NCBI GenBank assembly: GCA_963726575.1
Contig: CAVSCR010000006.1
Location: 272,631-336,630 of the forward strand
Reading direction: 5' to 3'
Length of the DNA stretch: 64,000 bases
Source of the DNA: CAVSCR01 sp963726575
GTDB taxonomy: Bacteria; Actinomycetota; Actinomycetes; JAHEKZ01
In this document: in pieces, positions 31,389 through 40,863 of the stretch
Layout: the number at the start of each line of letters is the position of its first letter
How positions within the stretch are numbered: position 1 is the first letter of the stretch
Notes under the pieces: generated by a model
What the model saw: the letters and a program-made list of their open reading frames with translations, nothing else
Told to the model about the DNA's origin: nothing
Database searches by the model: none
Position numbers and translations under genes: made by a program

Positions 31389-34094
31389 CTAGCGACGTGC
31401 GATCAGCTTGCCGAGCTCCCACAGAACGAACAACGCCGCCGCCGGCGCGATCGCGAGGAACCATTGTGTCGAAGTGAGCGGCACCGTCCCCAGCAGGCCG
31501 GACAGGGCTCCCCCGCGCGTGGCCAGGAGAGCCACCACGAACTCGGCGAGGACCACGAGGTTGAGCGTCCGATTGTCGAATGTCGCCGACTGGAGTGTCG
31601 TCTCGGTCTGGCTGCGCGACTGGTAGGCCGTGACGAACAGGCACAGGGCAAATGCAGTGAGCGCCATCGTGGAGCCGAGGGTGTAGCTGTCGTACTGGCT
31701 CTTCCCCAAGGCGATGAGCGCATTCAGGCAGGTAGCGATGAAGAGGCCTGCAAGCCCGACCGTCGTCATCACCGGCGTCGTCATGATGGCAGTGTCGCGC
31801 GGACGGGGGCGCCGCAGCATCAGACCCGGAGCCTCCTTGTCCATGCCCAGCGTGACTCCGATCGGCGCGGTGACCGCGAAGTTGATCCACAGGATCTGTA
31901 CCGCGGAGAAGGGCTGCCCGGCCGCGATGTTCAGGACACTGGCCACGAGGAACGTCACGACGTAGGCAACGAGAACGACCAACATGAAGCGGATGTACTT
32001 CAACAGGTCGTCGTAGAGCGCCCGTCCCACGTGCACCGCGCGCACGATGGTCGCGAAGTTGTCGTCGGTGAGGATCATCCGCCCCGCGTTCTTCGCCACC
32101 TCGGTGCCCGTGCCCATCGCGATCCCGATGTCGGCCGACTTGATCGCAGGAGCGTCGTTGACCCCGTCACCTGTCATCGCGACCACGTTGTTCTTCTTCT
32201 GCAAGGTCTTGACGATCAGCACCTTGTGCTCCGGCGCCACTCGCCCCACCACGCCGATCGTGTCGATCCTGCGCAGCTGCTCCTCCTCGGTCAGGGCTGC
32301 GAAGTCGGCTCCAAGGATCGCCTCGCCGGGAATGCCCAGCTGCTGGGCGATGGCGGCGCCGGTGACGACGTCGTCCCCGGTCACCATGCGCACCTGGATG
32401 TTGGCCCGCAACGCATCGGCGACCGCCGCCTTCGACTCCTCGCGGGGAGGGTCGATCATGCCGACCACCGAGGTCATCTGAAGGTCCTGTAGGAGCGCGA
32501 GCAGATCACCCTCGGCATCGAACCCGGCCGGGTCCAGGTCCTTCATGCCGGCCGCCATCACCCGCAGCCCGGCCTCCCCCATGCGCGTGACGTGAGCCTC
32601 GGCACGCTGCCTCAGGTCAGTGCTCCAGGGCACGCTGGTCCCGCCCGACAACGCTGTTGCAGCCCGGTCCATGACGGCCGGAGCCGCACCCTTGACGAAG
32701 CAGCGGATGACGGCCGTTCCCGACGCGTCGGTCGCCTCGTGGAACGTCGCCATCAACTTGTAGGTGGGGTCGAACGCGAGCGTCGCCAACCGCGGATGAC
32801 GGGCTTGCGTCTCCTCGACATCCACGTCGGCCTTGTGCCCCAGGATGAGCAGTGCGCCCTCGGTGGGGTCTCCGACGACCTTGCCGTCCACCAGTTTGGC
32901 GTCGTTGACCACGAGGAACGGCAAGATGGCCGCTTCGATGGAGTCGCTGGAACCCGCCGCGTGCTTCACCGAACCTTCCAACCCGTAGCCGATGCCGGAG
33001 ATGGTGAACCGGTCGGTCGGGTCGATCACCTCGACCACCGTCACCTGGTTCATGGTCAGCGTTCCGGTCTTGTCCGAGTTGATGGCCGACGTCGCCCCAA
33101 GCGTCTCGACCGAACCCAGGTCCTTGACCACGGCGTTGTGCTGGGCAAGGTTCTGGGAGCCGGCAGACAAAATGGTCTGCAGGATCGTGGGCATGGCCTC
33201 GGGAATCGCGGCGATCGCCAGCGCGATGGCCGTGGTAAACACGACCTCCAGCGACTGGTTCCGTTCGATGCCGAGCGCGAACATGATCATCATCGTCACA
33301 CCGGCGGCGCCGGCGATCCACAGCGTCAGTGTGTCCAACTGCTTCATCAGCGGTGTCTTGTCGAGCTTCTTGGCCGCCAGCATCCCGGCGATCTTCCCGA
33401 CCTCGGTGTCGGCAGCGATTCCCGTCACCAACATCACGGCGCTGCCATGGGTCACCGGAGTGCTGCAGAACGCCATGTTCGACTGGTCGCCGACACTCAC
33501 TCCCGTCTGCGCGAGGGTGGCCACGTTCTTGGCTGCCGGCGTGCTCTCCCCCGTCAGCGCCGACTCGTCGATCTGCAGCGAGGTGGCTTCGATGATCCGA
33601 CCGTCTGCGGGAACCTCATCGCCTGCCGTCAAGAGGACGACGTCACCGACAACGACATTCTGGGCAGGGATGGTCGACTCGGTTCCGTCGCGCCTGACCC
33701 GGGCAGACTCCTGCATCATCGACTTCAGGGCATTCATCGCGCTTTCGGCTTTGCCCTGCTGGCGCAGTCCCACCACCGCGTTGAGCACCGTGATCAGGAA
33801 CACGACCAGTGCCGTGGTGAACTGGCCGATGACCAGTGACAGCGCCGCCGCCGCGACCAGGATCACCTGCATGTAGTTCCGGTACTGGCTGAGGAACTGG
33901 CGCCAGCCGGGAACGGGCTTCTCAGCCGGCAGCTCGTTCGGACCGTCTTTGGCCAGACGAGCTGCTGCCTCGACCGACGAGAGCCCGGCCGCCGGGTCGA
34001 CCCCAAGGCGTTGGGCAACGTCGTCCACCTCGAGGGCGAACCAGCCGGTCGCCTGGTCGGCGGTTGCTGACGCTTCGATTGACATGGCAGCCAT
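31389..34094 (-). CDS. cation-transporting P-type ATPase (P2 type)
   Basis: A 901-residue pump. The N-terminal cation-ATPase domain starts WFALEVDDVAQRLGVDPAAGLS, followed by two helices near 75-110. The actuator has LTGEST near 198. In helix 4 the ion-site motif reads AIPEAMP (near 293), a variant of the PEGLP of Ca2+ pumps. The phosphorylated Asp is in SDKTGTLTMNQ near 343, the N domain follows, and the hinge MTGDGVNDAP is near 645. Six C-terminal helices complete the fold. Closest in layout to SERCA/PMR1-like pumps; Ca2+, Mn2+ or monovalent cations are possible. No heavy-metal CXXC domain is present. Confidence 0.92.
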   Translation of the reverse strand: MAAMSIEASATADQATGWFALEVDDVAQRLGVDPAAGLSSVEAAARLAKDGPNELPAEKPVPGWRQFLSQYRNYMQVILVAAAALSLVIGQFTTALVVFLITVLNAVVGLRQQGKAESAMNALKSMMQESARVRRDGTESTIPAQNVVVGDVVLLTAGDEVPADGRIIEATSLQIDESALTGESTPAAKNVATLAQTGVSVGDQSNMAFCSTPVTHGSAVMLVTGIAADTEVGKIAGMLAAKKLDKTPLMKQLDTLTLWIAGAAGVTMMIMFALGIERNQSLEVVFTTAIALAIAAIPEAMPTILQTILSAGSQNLAQHNAVVKDLGSVETLGATSAINSDKTGTLTMNQVTVVEVIDPTDRFTISGIGYGLEGSVKHAAGSSDSIEAAILPFLVVNDAKLVDGKVVGDPTEGALLILGHKADVDVEETQARHPRLATLAFDPTYKLMATFHEATDASGTAVIRCFVKGAAPAVMDRAATALSGGTSVPWSTDLRQRAEAHVTRMGEAGLRVMAAGMKDLDPAGFDAEGDLLALLQDLQMTSVVGMIDPPREESKAAVADALRANIQVRMVTGDDVVTGAAIAQQLGIPGEAILGADFAALTEEEQLRRIDTIGVVGRVAPEHKVLIVKTLQKKNNVVAMTGDGVNDAPAIKSADIGIAMGTGTEVAKNAGRMILTDDNFATIVRAVHVGRALYDDLLKYIRFMLVVLVAYVVTFLVASVLNIAAGQPFSAVQILWINFAVTAPIGVTLGMDKEAPGLMLRRPRPRDTAIMTTPVMTTVGLAGLFIATCLNALIALGKSQYDSYTLGSTMALTAFALCLFVTAYQSRSQTETTLQSATFDNRTLNLVVLAEFVVALLATRGGALSGLLGTVPLTSTQWFLAIAPAAALFVLWELGKLIARR

Positions 34095-34138
34095 CCTGCT
34101 TCTTCTCGGGCCTTACCGTCCTGCGGGCCGTGCTGCGC

Positions 34139-34978
34139 TCAGAACGGTGTCGGGATGTACTTGAACTCGTAGCTCGACTCCCGCGAGTCGCTCGGTGGCG
34201 GCTGTCGCTTGGGCAGCTTGATCGTCTTGGGCTTCAGCGGTTGATACGGCACCTGACTGAGCAGATGGCTGATGATGTTGAGGCGGCCGCGCTTCTTGTC
34301 GTCCGTGTTCGCCAGGAACCACGGCGCCCACCCCGTGTCGGTCGCCTCGATCATGTCGTCGCGTGCTCTGCCGTAGTCGTCCCAGTGGGTGTACGACTTC
34401 AGGTCCATCGGAGAGAGCTTCCAGATCTTGCGGCCGTCATGGATCCGGCTCTCCAGGCGGCGCGTCTGCTCGTCAGCACTCACTTCCAGCCAGTACTTCA
34501 ACAAGATGATCCCGGAATCCACCATGGCCCGCTCGACGCCGGGGACCAGCTCCAGGAACCTCTGGGTTTCGTCTGGCGTGCAGAAGCCCATGACCCGCTC
34601 GACACCCGCCCGGTTGTACCAGCTCCGGTCGAAGATCACGACCTCTCCGGCCGCTGGGAAGTGGGGGATGTAGCGCTGGACGTACATCTGTGACTTCTCG
34701 CGGTCGGTCGGGGCCGGGAGCGCCACGACACGGAAGACGCGTGGACTGACCCGCTCGGTGATCCGCTTGATCGTGCCGCCCTTGCCGGCGGTGTCACGAC
34801 CCTCGAAAACGATCACGATCTTGGCGCCGGTCGCCTTGACCCACTCCTGCAGCGCCACCAGCTCGACGTGCAGCTTGCGCATCTGCGCTTCGTACTCCTT
34901 GCGCTTCATGGGGGTTTCTGTAGCGACGAGATCAATCGTCTCGCCGGTGCCCTTGTGGTGATGCTTCTTCTTGCCCAC
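34139..34978 (-). CDS. ppk2: polyphosphate kinase 2
   Basis: A PPK2-family kinase moving phosphate between polyphosphate and nucleotides, about 279 residues, a single-domain (class I-like) length. The Walker A is FEGRDTAGKGGTIKR near 55, the lid region follows and Walker B reads VIFDRSWYNRAGVERVMGF near 117. ADP or GDP preference cannot be read off. The GTG 34978 start has GGGAG eight bases upstream and gives VGKKKHHHKG; GTG 34987 is three codons earlier. Confidence 0.92.
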   Translation of the reverse strand: MGKKKHHHKGTGETIDLVATETPMKRKEYEAQMRKLHVELVALQEWVKATGAKIVIVFEGRDTAGKGGTIKRITERVSPRVFRVVALPAPTDREKSQMYVQRYIPHFPAAGEVVIFDRSWYNRAGVERVMGFCTPDETQRFLELVPGVERAMVDSGIILLKYWLEVSADEQTRRLESRIHDGRKIWKLSPMDLKSYTHWDDYGRARDDMIEATDTGWAPWFLANTDDKKRGRLNIISHLLSQVPYQPLKPKTIKLPKRQPPPSDSRESSYEFKYIPTPF

Positions 34979-35055
34979 AGACGTCACTCCCGTCGCACGC
35001 TTCTCGCTTTGGCCCGACCATGTCGGCGGCTCCGACAGTACGGCCCTGGGTCCGG

Positions 35056-35592
35056 CTAGCGCGTCGCGGGATCGATCAAGCCCCGCACTCTCGCGATCTC
35101 CGAACGGTGTTCGGCTTCGTGCTGCAGCAGGTGATGGGCGACCCACGACGGCGAGACGTCATACCGCTCGCGACGTCGTGGGGCGTGGAACTCCTCGACA
35201 CTCAGCGCGGCCAAGCGGTCCAGCGTGACTGCCCGGACGGCGTGCAGACGTTGGAGCAGGTGCGCCAGCGGTTCGGCATCAACCGTCGTCAGGGCGCCCA
35301 GGTCGTCGCGATCGGTGTCGGGGAACCACGGCGCCAGCTCCGAGTCCTCGAGCGCGATGCCCGTGACGTCGTAGACGATCCAGTCGGCCTCGATCAACGC
35401 CACGTGATACAGCAAGGTTGCGATGCTGTTGTCGGAGCCGACCGGCTGTCGACCCACCAGCTGTTCGTCCAAGCCGGCCAGGGCCTGCTCGGTGTCCCTG
35501 CGGGAATCCTCGAGCGCGCCAAGCCAGCGGCCGATCTCCGGCTCCCCGGCGACCACGTCCAGGGTGAGTACCTCACGCTCTGCGCTCGTCAC
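35056..35592 (-). CDS. DinB family protein
   Basis: A 178-residue DinB-like four-helix protein. Putative metal ligands are the His of LLYHVALIEADWIVYDV near 64 and the two His of HHLLQHEAEHRSEIARVRGL near 155-162. The family includes thiol-dependent enzymes; no substrate can be assigned. It is the second plain DinB gene of the window and is not close in sequence to the one at 15.5 kb. It lies between guaA and ppk2 with short gaps on the same strand. Confidence 0.85.
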   Translation of the reverse strand: MTSAEREVLTLDVVAGEPEIGRWLGALEDSRRDTEQALAGLDEQLVGRQPVGSDNSIATLLYHVALIEADWIVYDVTGIALEDSELAPWFPDTDRDDLGALTTVDAEPLAHLLQRLHAVRAVTLDRLAALSVEEFHAPRRRERYDVSPSWVAHHLLQHEAEHRSEIARVRGLIDPATR

Positions 35593-35626
35593 GGGACCGG
35601 CCCGCCTACGGTGAGCCGGGGACGCA

Positions 35627-37219
35627 TCACTCCCATTCGATGGTCCCCGGAGGCTTGCTGGTGACGTCGAGCACGACCCGGTTGATCTCGCGCACCTCGT
35701 TGGTGATCCGGGTCGAGATCCGCGAGATCACATCGTAGGGAAGGCGGGCCCAGTCAGCCGTCATCGCATCCTCGCTCGTGACCGGCCGGATCACAGCCGG
35801 GTGGCCATAGGTCCGCCCATCCCCTTGCACGCCGACCGAGCGCACATCGGCGAGGAGCACCACGGGCATCTGCCAGATGGAGCGGTCAAGGCCGGCCATG
35901 GTCAGCTCCTCGCGGGCGATGGCGTCGGCCTCGCGCAACACGTCGAGCCGCTCGCCCGTCACCTCGCCGATGATGCGGATGCCCAGGCCCGGTCCTGGGA
36001 AGGGCTGGCGCCACACGATCTCCTGCGGCAGGCCGAGCTCCTCACCCACGGCTCGCACTTCGTCCTTGAACAGCGAGCGCAGCGGCTCGACGAGAGCGAA
36101 CTGCAGGTCTTCTGGCAGGCCACCGACGTTGTGGTGGCTCTTGATGTTCGCCGTGCCCGTTCCACCACCTGACTCCACGACATCGGGGTAGAGCGTTCCC
36201 TGCACCAGGAAATCCACCTGTTCGCCGTGGCTGCCCGCCTCGTCCACCACTTCGGCCGCAGCGGACTCGAAGACGCGGATGAACTCGCGGCCGATGATCT
36301 TTCGCTTCTCCTCCGGGTCGGTCACGCCGGCGAGTGCGTCGAGGAAACGCTGCTGCGCCTCGACGACCTTGAGCCGGACGCCGGTCGCTGCCACGAAGTC
36401 GCGCTCGACCTGTTCGGGCTCACCCTTACGCAGCAGACCATGGTCGACGAAGACGCACGTGAGCCGATCCCCGATCGCGCGCTGAACCAGCGCAGCGGCA
36501 ACTGCGCTGTCGACGCCACCGGACAGACCGCAGACGGCACGCTTGTCACCGACCTGCGCACGGATGGCGTCGACCTGGTCGTCGATCACGTTGGCCATCG
36601 TCCACGTGGGCGAACATCCTGCGATCTCGAACAGGAAGTGTTCGAGCACCGATTGGCCGTGCTCGGTGTGACGAACCTCAGGGTGGAACTGAACGCCCGC
36701 GAATCTGCGGTCGACGGCCTCGAACCCCGCAACGGGAGCGCCATCCGACGACGCCGTGACGGTGAAGCCGCCCGGTGCAACGGTGACCGAGTCGCCATGC
36801 GACATCCAAACTGATTGCTCGCGCGGCAAGCCGTGGAACAACGCGGAACCGGACGCGGTCACCTGTAGGGGAGTGCGACCGAACTCACTGGTTCCGGTGT
36901 GCTCGACGCTGCCGCCAAGAGCCTGCGCCATGGCCTGGAATCCGTAGCAGATCCCGAACACGGGGATGCCTGCGTCGAACAACGCCGCGTCGACCTGCGG
37001 GGCGTGCGCGACGTAGACGCTCGAAGGACCGCCGGACAACACGACAGCAGACGGACGGCGAGCGACGATCTGCTCGACGGTGGTGGTGTGTGGCACGATC
37101 TCGCTGTAGACGTGGGCCTCACGGATCCGGCGGGCGATCAGCTGCGCGTATTGGGCGCCGAAGTCGACGACGAGGACCGTGTCGAAGCCCTCGGTGGCCG
37201 GCTGAGGGATATCGCTCAC
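35627..37219 (-). CDS. guaA: GMP synthase (glutamine-hydrolysing)
   Basis: Converts XMP to GMP with ATP and glutamine. It is full length at 530 residues: a class I glutamine amidotransferase domain (catalytic Cys in FGICYGFQAMA near 90; His-Pro-Glu in VQFHPEVRHTEHG near 180), then the ATP pyrophosphatase domain with the PP-loop SGGVDSAV near 240 and the dimerisation domain ending KPPGTIEWE. The start GTG 37219 is preceded by GGAAGG. It acts after GuaB, encoded 10 kb to the right on the same strand. Confidence 0.97.
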   Translation of the reverse strand: MSDIPQPATEGFDTVLVVDFGAQYAQLIARRIREAHVYSEIVPHTTTVEQIVARRPSAVVLSGGPSSVYVAHAPQVDAALFDAGIPVFGICYGFQAMAQALGGSVEHTGTSEFGRTPLQVTASGSALFHGLPREQSVWMSHGDSVTVAPGGFTVTASSDGAPVAGFEAVDRRFAGVQFHPEVRHTEHGQSVLEHFLFEIAGCSPTWTMANVIDDQVDAIRAQVGDKRAVCGLSGGVDSAVAAALVQRAIGDRLTCVFVDHGLLRKGEPEQVERDFVAATGVRLKVVEAQQRFLDALAGVTDPEEKRKIIGREFIRVFESAAAEVVDEAGSHGEQVDFLVQGTLYPDVVESGGGTGTANIKSHHNVGGLPEDLQFALVEPLRSLFKDEVRAVGEELGLPQEIVWRQPFPGPGLGIRIIGEVTGERLDVLREADAIAREELTMAGLDRSIWQMPVVLLADVRSVGVQGDGRTYGHPAVIRPVTSEDAMTADWARLPYDVISRISTRITNEVREINRVVLDVTSKPPGTIEWE

Positions 37220-37320
37220 GGGCACCTTCCGAACGCGGGATGAGCTTGGAGTGTATCGGCGTCCCACGGCGAAGAACTCGTTCGCTTCTGGTCACCCCGA
37301 GTCCCTAGGCTGAGGCGGCC

Positions 37321-39021
37321 ATGTTGCGCGACCTCCCCCACCCCGATCCCGGGTCTGCTGACCTGCGTTCGCCCAATCGGCTCTTGATCTGGGTCGGGCG
37401 CAACCAGTTGGGCATGTTGTCCATCGCCATCACGTTCGGCGTGATCTGGATGGTCGCCCAGGCCATGATCCCGGGGGCGCTCGGCGCTGGTATCCAGGCG
37501 GTCACGGACAAGAACGAGGCAGCGGTTCTGCGCTGGTCGGCGGTCGTGCTGGCGCTGGGAATCCTGCAGGCGGCCGCGGGCATCATGCGCCACCGCATGG
37601 CGGTGACGAACTGGATCACGGCAGCGTCGCGCATCCAACAGCTGCTGGTGCGCCAGTCGGCGCGCCTGGGCGGTGACCTGCCCAAGCAGGTGTCGACCGG
37701 CGAGGTGGTCGCGGCGAGTGCGAACGACGTGGAGCGCATCGGCAGCGCCTTCGACGTCATCGCCCGCTTCATCGGCGCCATCGTGGCGTTCTTCGTCGTC
37801 GCCTTCGTGCTGCTGGCGCTGTCCCGCGAGCTCGGCATGATCGTGCTGATCGGCGTGCCTCTCCTGTCGCTGATGGTCGCGCCCCTCGTGCGACCGTTGG
37901 AGCGCCGCGAACGCGATCAGCGCGCGCGCCTCGGTGAGGCCACCGCCCTCGCTGCGGACACCGTGGCCGGGCTCCGGGTGCTGCGCGGAATCGGTGGCGA
38001 AGAGCTGTTCCTGGAGCGTTACAACGCGGCGTCGACGGCGGTGCAGGTGGCCGCGGTGCGCACGGCCCGGGTGCGCTCGCTGCTCGACGCGATGCAGGTG
38101 GGACTCCCGGGCATCTTCGTCGTGGTCATCACCTGGTTGGGCGCCCTGCAGGCGTTGAACGGCGACATGACGGTCGGACAGCTCGTTGCGTTCTACGGAT
38201 ACACCGCCTTCCTCGTGCTTCCGCTGCGTACGATCACCGAGGGGGCGCAGCGCTTCGCCTCTGCCCGCGTCGCCGCCACCCGCGTGATCAATGTGCTGCG
38301 CCTGGAACGTCTCCTCCCTGACGCGAAGACCCCTGCCCCGGAGCCACCGATCGGCAGTCTGGTCGACGACACCGCTGGACTCGAGATCGAGCCGGGGCTG
38401 TTCACGGCCATCGTGGTGGACGACCACGACACAGCCGACCAGCTCGCCTCACGTCTTGGGCGATACGAGGGTGGTCATGTGACGCTCGGTGGCGTCGCGC
38501 TCGCGGACTTGAGCCGGGAGACCACTCGGCGTCGCATCCTGGTGCAGGACAAGGATCCGATGATCTTGTCGGGAGCTGCCGAGGACCTGTTCGACATACC
38601 CCGCACCGAACGCGTCGGTGTCCCGGACGCCCTCGACTGGGCCAACGCGGTCGACGTTATCGAGGCACTGCCCGAAGGACTGGCGACCGAGCTGCCCGAG
38701 CGCGGTCGCTCCCTGTCGGGTGGGCAGCGACAACGTCTGGCGTTGGCGCGCTCCTACGTTGCCGACCCCGACATCCTGGTGCTCGACGAACCGACCAGCG
38801 CCGTGGATGCGCACACCGAAGCCCGCATCGGCGCGCGGATCCGCGAGGCCCGGCCGGGGCGCACCACCGTCGTGTTCACCACGAGTCCGTTGGTGCTCGA
38901 GCACGCCGACAAGGTCGTGCTCGTGATCGACGGCCGAGCCGTGGCAAGTGGGACTCATCGCGAGCTGCAACGCGACAACGTCGACTACCGCCACGTGGTC
39001 GGCCGCGGCGGTGAGCTGTGA
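37321..39021 (+). CDS. heterodimeric ABC exporter subunit A (no Walker A)
   Basis: A 566-residue fused membrane/ATPase half-exporter. Six hydrophobic helices lie in residues about 30-320. The ATPase domain keeps a perfect signature (SLSGGQRQRLALARSY, near 472), Walker B (ILVLDEPTSAVD) and a Q-loop-like region. However, the P-loop that should follow strand 1 is replaced by TAIVVDDHDTADQLASRL: no GxxGxGK[ST] is present. The switch His of the H-loop is also not obvious (VFTTSPLVLEH). ATP bound with this Walker A should not be hydrolysed. It pairs with subunit B, whose start overlaps this stop (GTGA). Confidence 0.9.
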   Translation: MLRDLPHPDPGSADLRSPNRLLIWVGRNQLGMLSIAITFGVIWMVAQAMIPGALGAGIQAVTDKNEAAVLRWSAVVLALGILQAAAGIMRHRMAVTNWITAASRIQQLLVRQSARLGGDLPKQVSTGEVVAASANDVERIGSAFDVIARFIGAIVAFFVVAFVLLALSRELGMIVLIGVPLLSLMVAPLVRPLERRERDQRARLGEATALAADTVAGLRVLRGIGGEELFLERYNAASTAVQVAAVRTARVRSLLDAMQVGLPGIFVVVITWLGALQALNGDMTVGQLVAFYGYTAFLVLPLRTITEGAQRFASARVAATRVINVLRLERLLPDAKTPAPEPPIGSLVDDTAGLEIEPGLFTAIVVDDHDTADQLASRLGRYEGGHVTLGGVALADLSRETTRRRILVQDKDPMILSGAAEDLFDIPRTERVGVPDALDWANAVDVIEALPEGLATELPERGRSLSGGQRQRLALARSYVADPDILVLDEPTSAVDAHTEARIGARIREARPGRTTVVFTTSPLVLEHADKVVLVIDGRAVASGTHRELQRDNVDYRHVVGRGGEL

Positions 39022-40829
39022 AGCCGCCCGAGCCACTCACCCAGGACGACCTGGGCGCCCGGTTGCCAGGGACGCCGCCGCCCACCCTCCCGGTGGCTGG
39101 CACCAAGACGATGCGCACCCATGTGAGAGCCATGTTCGACCGGCAGCGCGCCGGGTTCAGCGCCGTCATCGGTTTCAACTCGGTGGCGGCATTGGCCGCT
39201 GTCGTCGGGCCGCAGGTGCTGGGGCACATGGTTCAGGGTCTGCAGTACGGCACCACCGCGGCTCAGGTGAACGAGGCCGCCCTGATCTTCCTCGTGGCCC
39301 TTCTGGTGCAGGTGGCGTTCACGCGCATGGCACGGATGCGGGCGGCGATCCTCGGGGAGTCGATCCTGGCCGATCTGCGCGAGCGCTTCGTGGCGCGCGT
39401 CGTCGAGCTACCACCTGGAGTGGTGGAGCAGGCGGGTACCGGCGACCTCGTCACGAGGACGACCACCGACGTCGACCGGCTCTCCTGGGCGGTGCGCCAG
39501 GCGGTGCCCGAGATGACGATCGCGATCGTCACGGCATTGCTGGTGTTCGCGGCTCTGGTCTGGACCGCACCGGTGCTGGCAGTGGCCTGGTTGCTGGCCG
39601 TCCCACCGATCCTGGTCGCCGCCAGGTGGTACTTCAACCGTGCGCCCCAGGCGTACCGACGGGAGATGGCCGGCTACTCCCGGGTCAACTCCCAGCTGGC
39701 CGAGACCGTGGACGCCGGACGCACGGTCGAGGCGTACCGCCTCGGGCCGGCACGTGTGGCGCGCACGGATGCGTCGATCGCGCGTTGGATCGGGTGGGAG
39801 CGCTACACCCTGTACTTGCGCTCGGTGTTCTTCCCCGCAGTCGAGATCGCCTACGTCCTACCGCTGGCAGTGACCCTGGCGATCGGCGGGCTCCTCTACA
39901 TCGACGGGCACGTGACCTTGGCGCAGACGACCGCCGCTTTGCTCTACACGCAGATGCTGATCGACCCCGTCGACACCGTCATCATGTGGTACGACGAGCT
40001 GCAGGTCGGCCAGGCATCGCTGGCCCGTCTGCTCGGTGTCCACGAGGTGCCTGACCCCGAGATCAACACAACCGAGGAGCCCCAGACCGCGGAGATCGCT
40101 GCGCAGGACGTGCACTACGGCTACCGACCCGACCGCGACGTCCTGCACGGTGTGTCACTCGACGTGGAGCCAGGGGCGCGGATCGCGATCGTCGGACCGA
40201 GCGGCGCCGGGAAGTCGACTCTGGGCCGCCTGCTCGCCGGATTGCACCGTCCGGGGCGCGGCACGATCGAGATGGGGGGCGTCGAGCTGGCCGACCTGCC
40301 GCCGGAGCTCGTGCGCCGGCACATCGCACTCGTGACGCAAGAACACCACGTGTTCGTGGGGTCCCTGCGCGACAACCTGCGGCTGGCCCGCCCGTCGGCT
40401 GACGACGCCGCGCTCTGGGACGCGTTGGGCGCGGTGGACGCCGACGACTGGGCGCGAGGACTCCCGGAGCAGCTCGACACCGTCGTGGGCGCCGGAGGTC
40501 ACCGGCTCAGTCCGCCGCAAGCCCAACAGCTCGCGCTGGCGCGGCTGGTGCTGGCCGACCCGCACACGTTGGTGCTCGACGAGGCGACCTCACTGCTCGA
40601 CCCGAGGTCGGCGCGCCACCTGGAGCGGTCGCTGGCCGCGGTCCTCGACGGTCGCACCGTGATCGCGATCGCCCACCGGCTGAGCACGGCGCACGACGCC
40701 CAGCAGGTGGTGGTGGTGGACGAGGGCCGGATCGCAGAGGCCGGCAGCCACGACGACCTCGTCGCGGCCAACGGCACCTACGCCGCGCTGTGGCGCTCCT
40801 GGCAGGACGACGGCTCCGGCCCCACCTGA
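39018..40829 (+). CDS. heterodimeric ABC exporter subunit B (degenerate signature)
   Basis: The 603-residue partner of subunit A, translationally coupled to it. About six helices lie in residues 40-320. The ATPase domain has an intact Walker A (VGPSGAGKSTLGRLLAG near 395), Walker B (TLVLDEATSLLD) and H-loop (IAHRLSTAHD). Its signature reads LSPPQAQQLALARL instead of LSGGQ. In the heterodimer the consensus site is therefore Walker A of B with the signature of A, while the other site lacks both elements. The export substrate (lipid, peptide or drug) is unknown. Confidence 0.9.
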   Translation: MKPPEPLTQDDLGARLPGTPPPTLPVAGTKTMRTHVRAMFDRQRAGFSAVIGFNSVAALAAVVGPQVLGHMVQGLQYGTTAAQVNEAALIFLVALLVQVAFTRMARMRAAILGESILADLRERFVARVVELPPGVVEQAGTGDLVTRTTTDVDRLSWAVRQAVPEMTIAIVTALLVFAALVWTAPVLAVAWLLAVPPILVAARWYFNRAPQAYRREMAGYSRVNSQLAETVDAGRTVEAYRLGPARVARTDASIARWIGWERYTLYLRSVFFPAVEIAYVLPLAVTLAIGGLLYIDGHVTLAQTTAALLYTQMLIDPVDTVIMWYDELQVGQASLARLLGVHEVPDPEINTTEEPQTAEIAAQDVHYGYRPDRDVLHGVSLDVEPGARIAIVGPSGAGKSTLGRLLAGLHRPGRGTIEMGGVELADLPPELVRRHIALVTQEHHVFVGSLRDNLRLARPSADDAALWDALGAVDADDWARGLPEQLDTVVGAGGHRLSPPQAQQLALARLVLADPHTLVLDEATSLLDPRSARHLERSLAAVLDGRTVIAIAHRLSTAHDAQQVVVVDEGRIAEAGSHDDLVAANGTYAALWRSWQDDGSGPT

Positions 40830-40863
40830 TACCCAAGTGGGAGTCAACGGGACAGATCGACCC

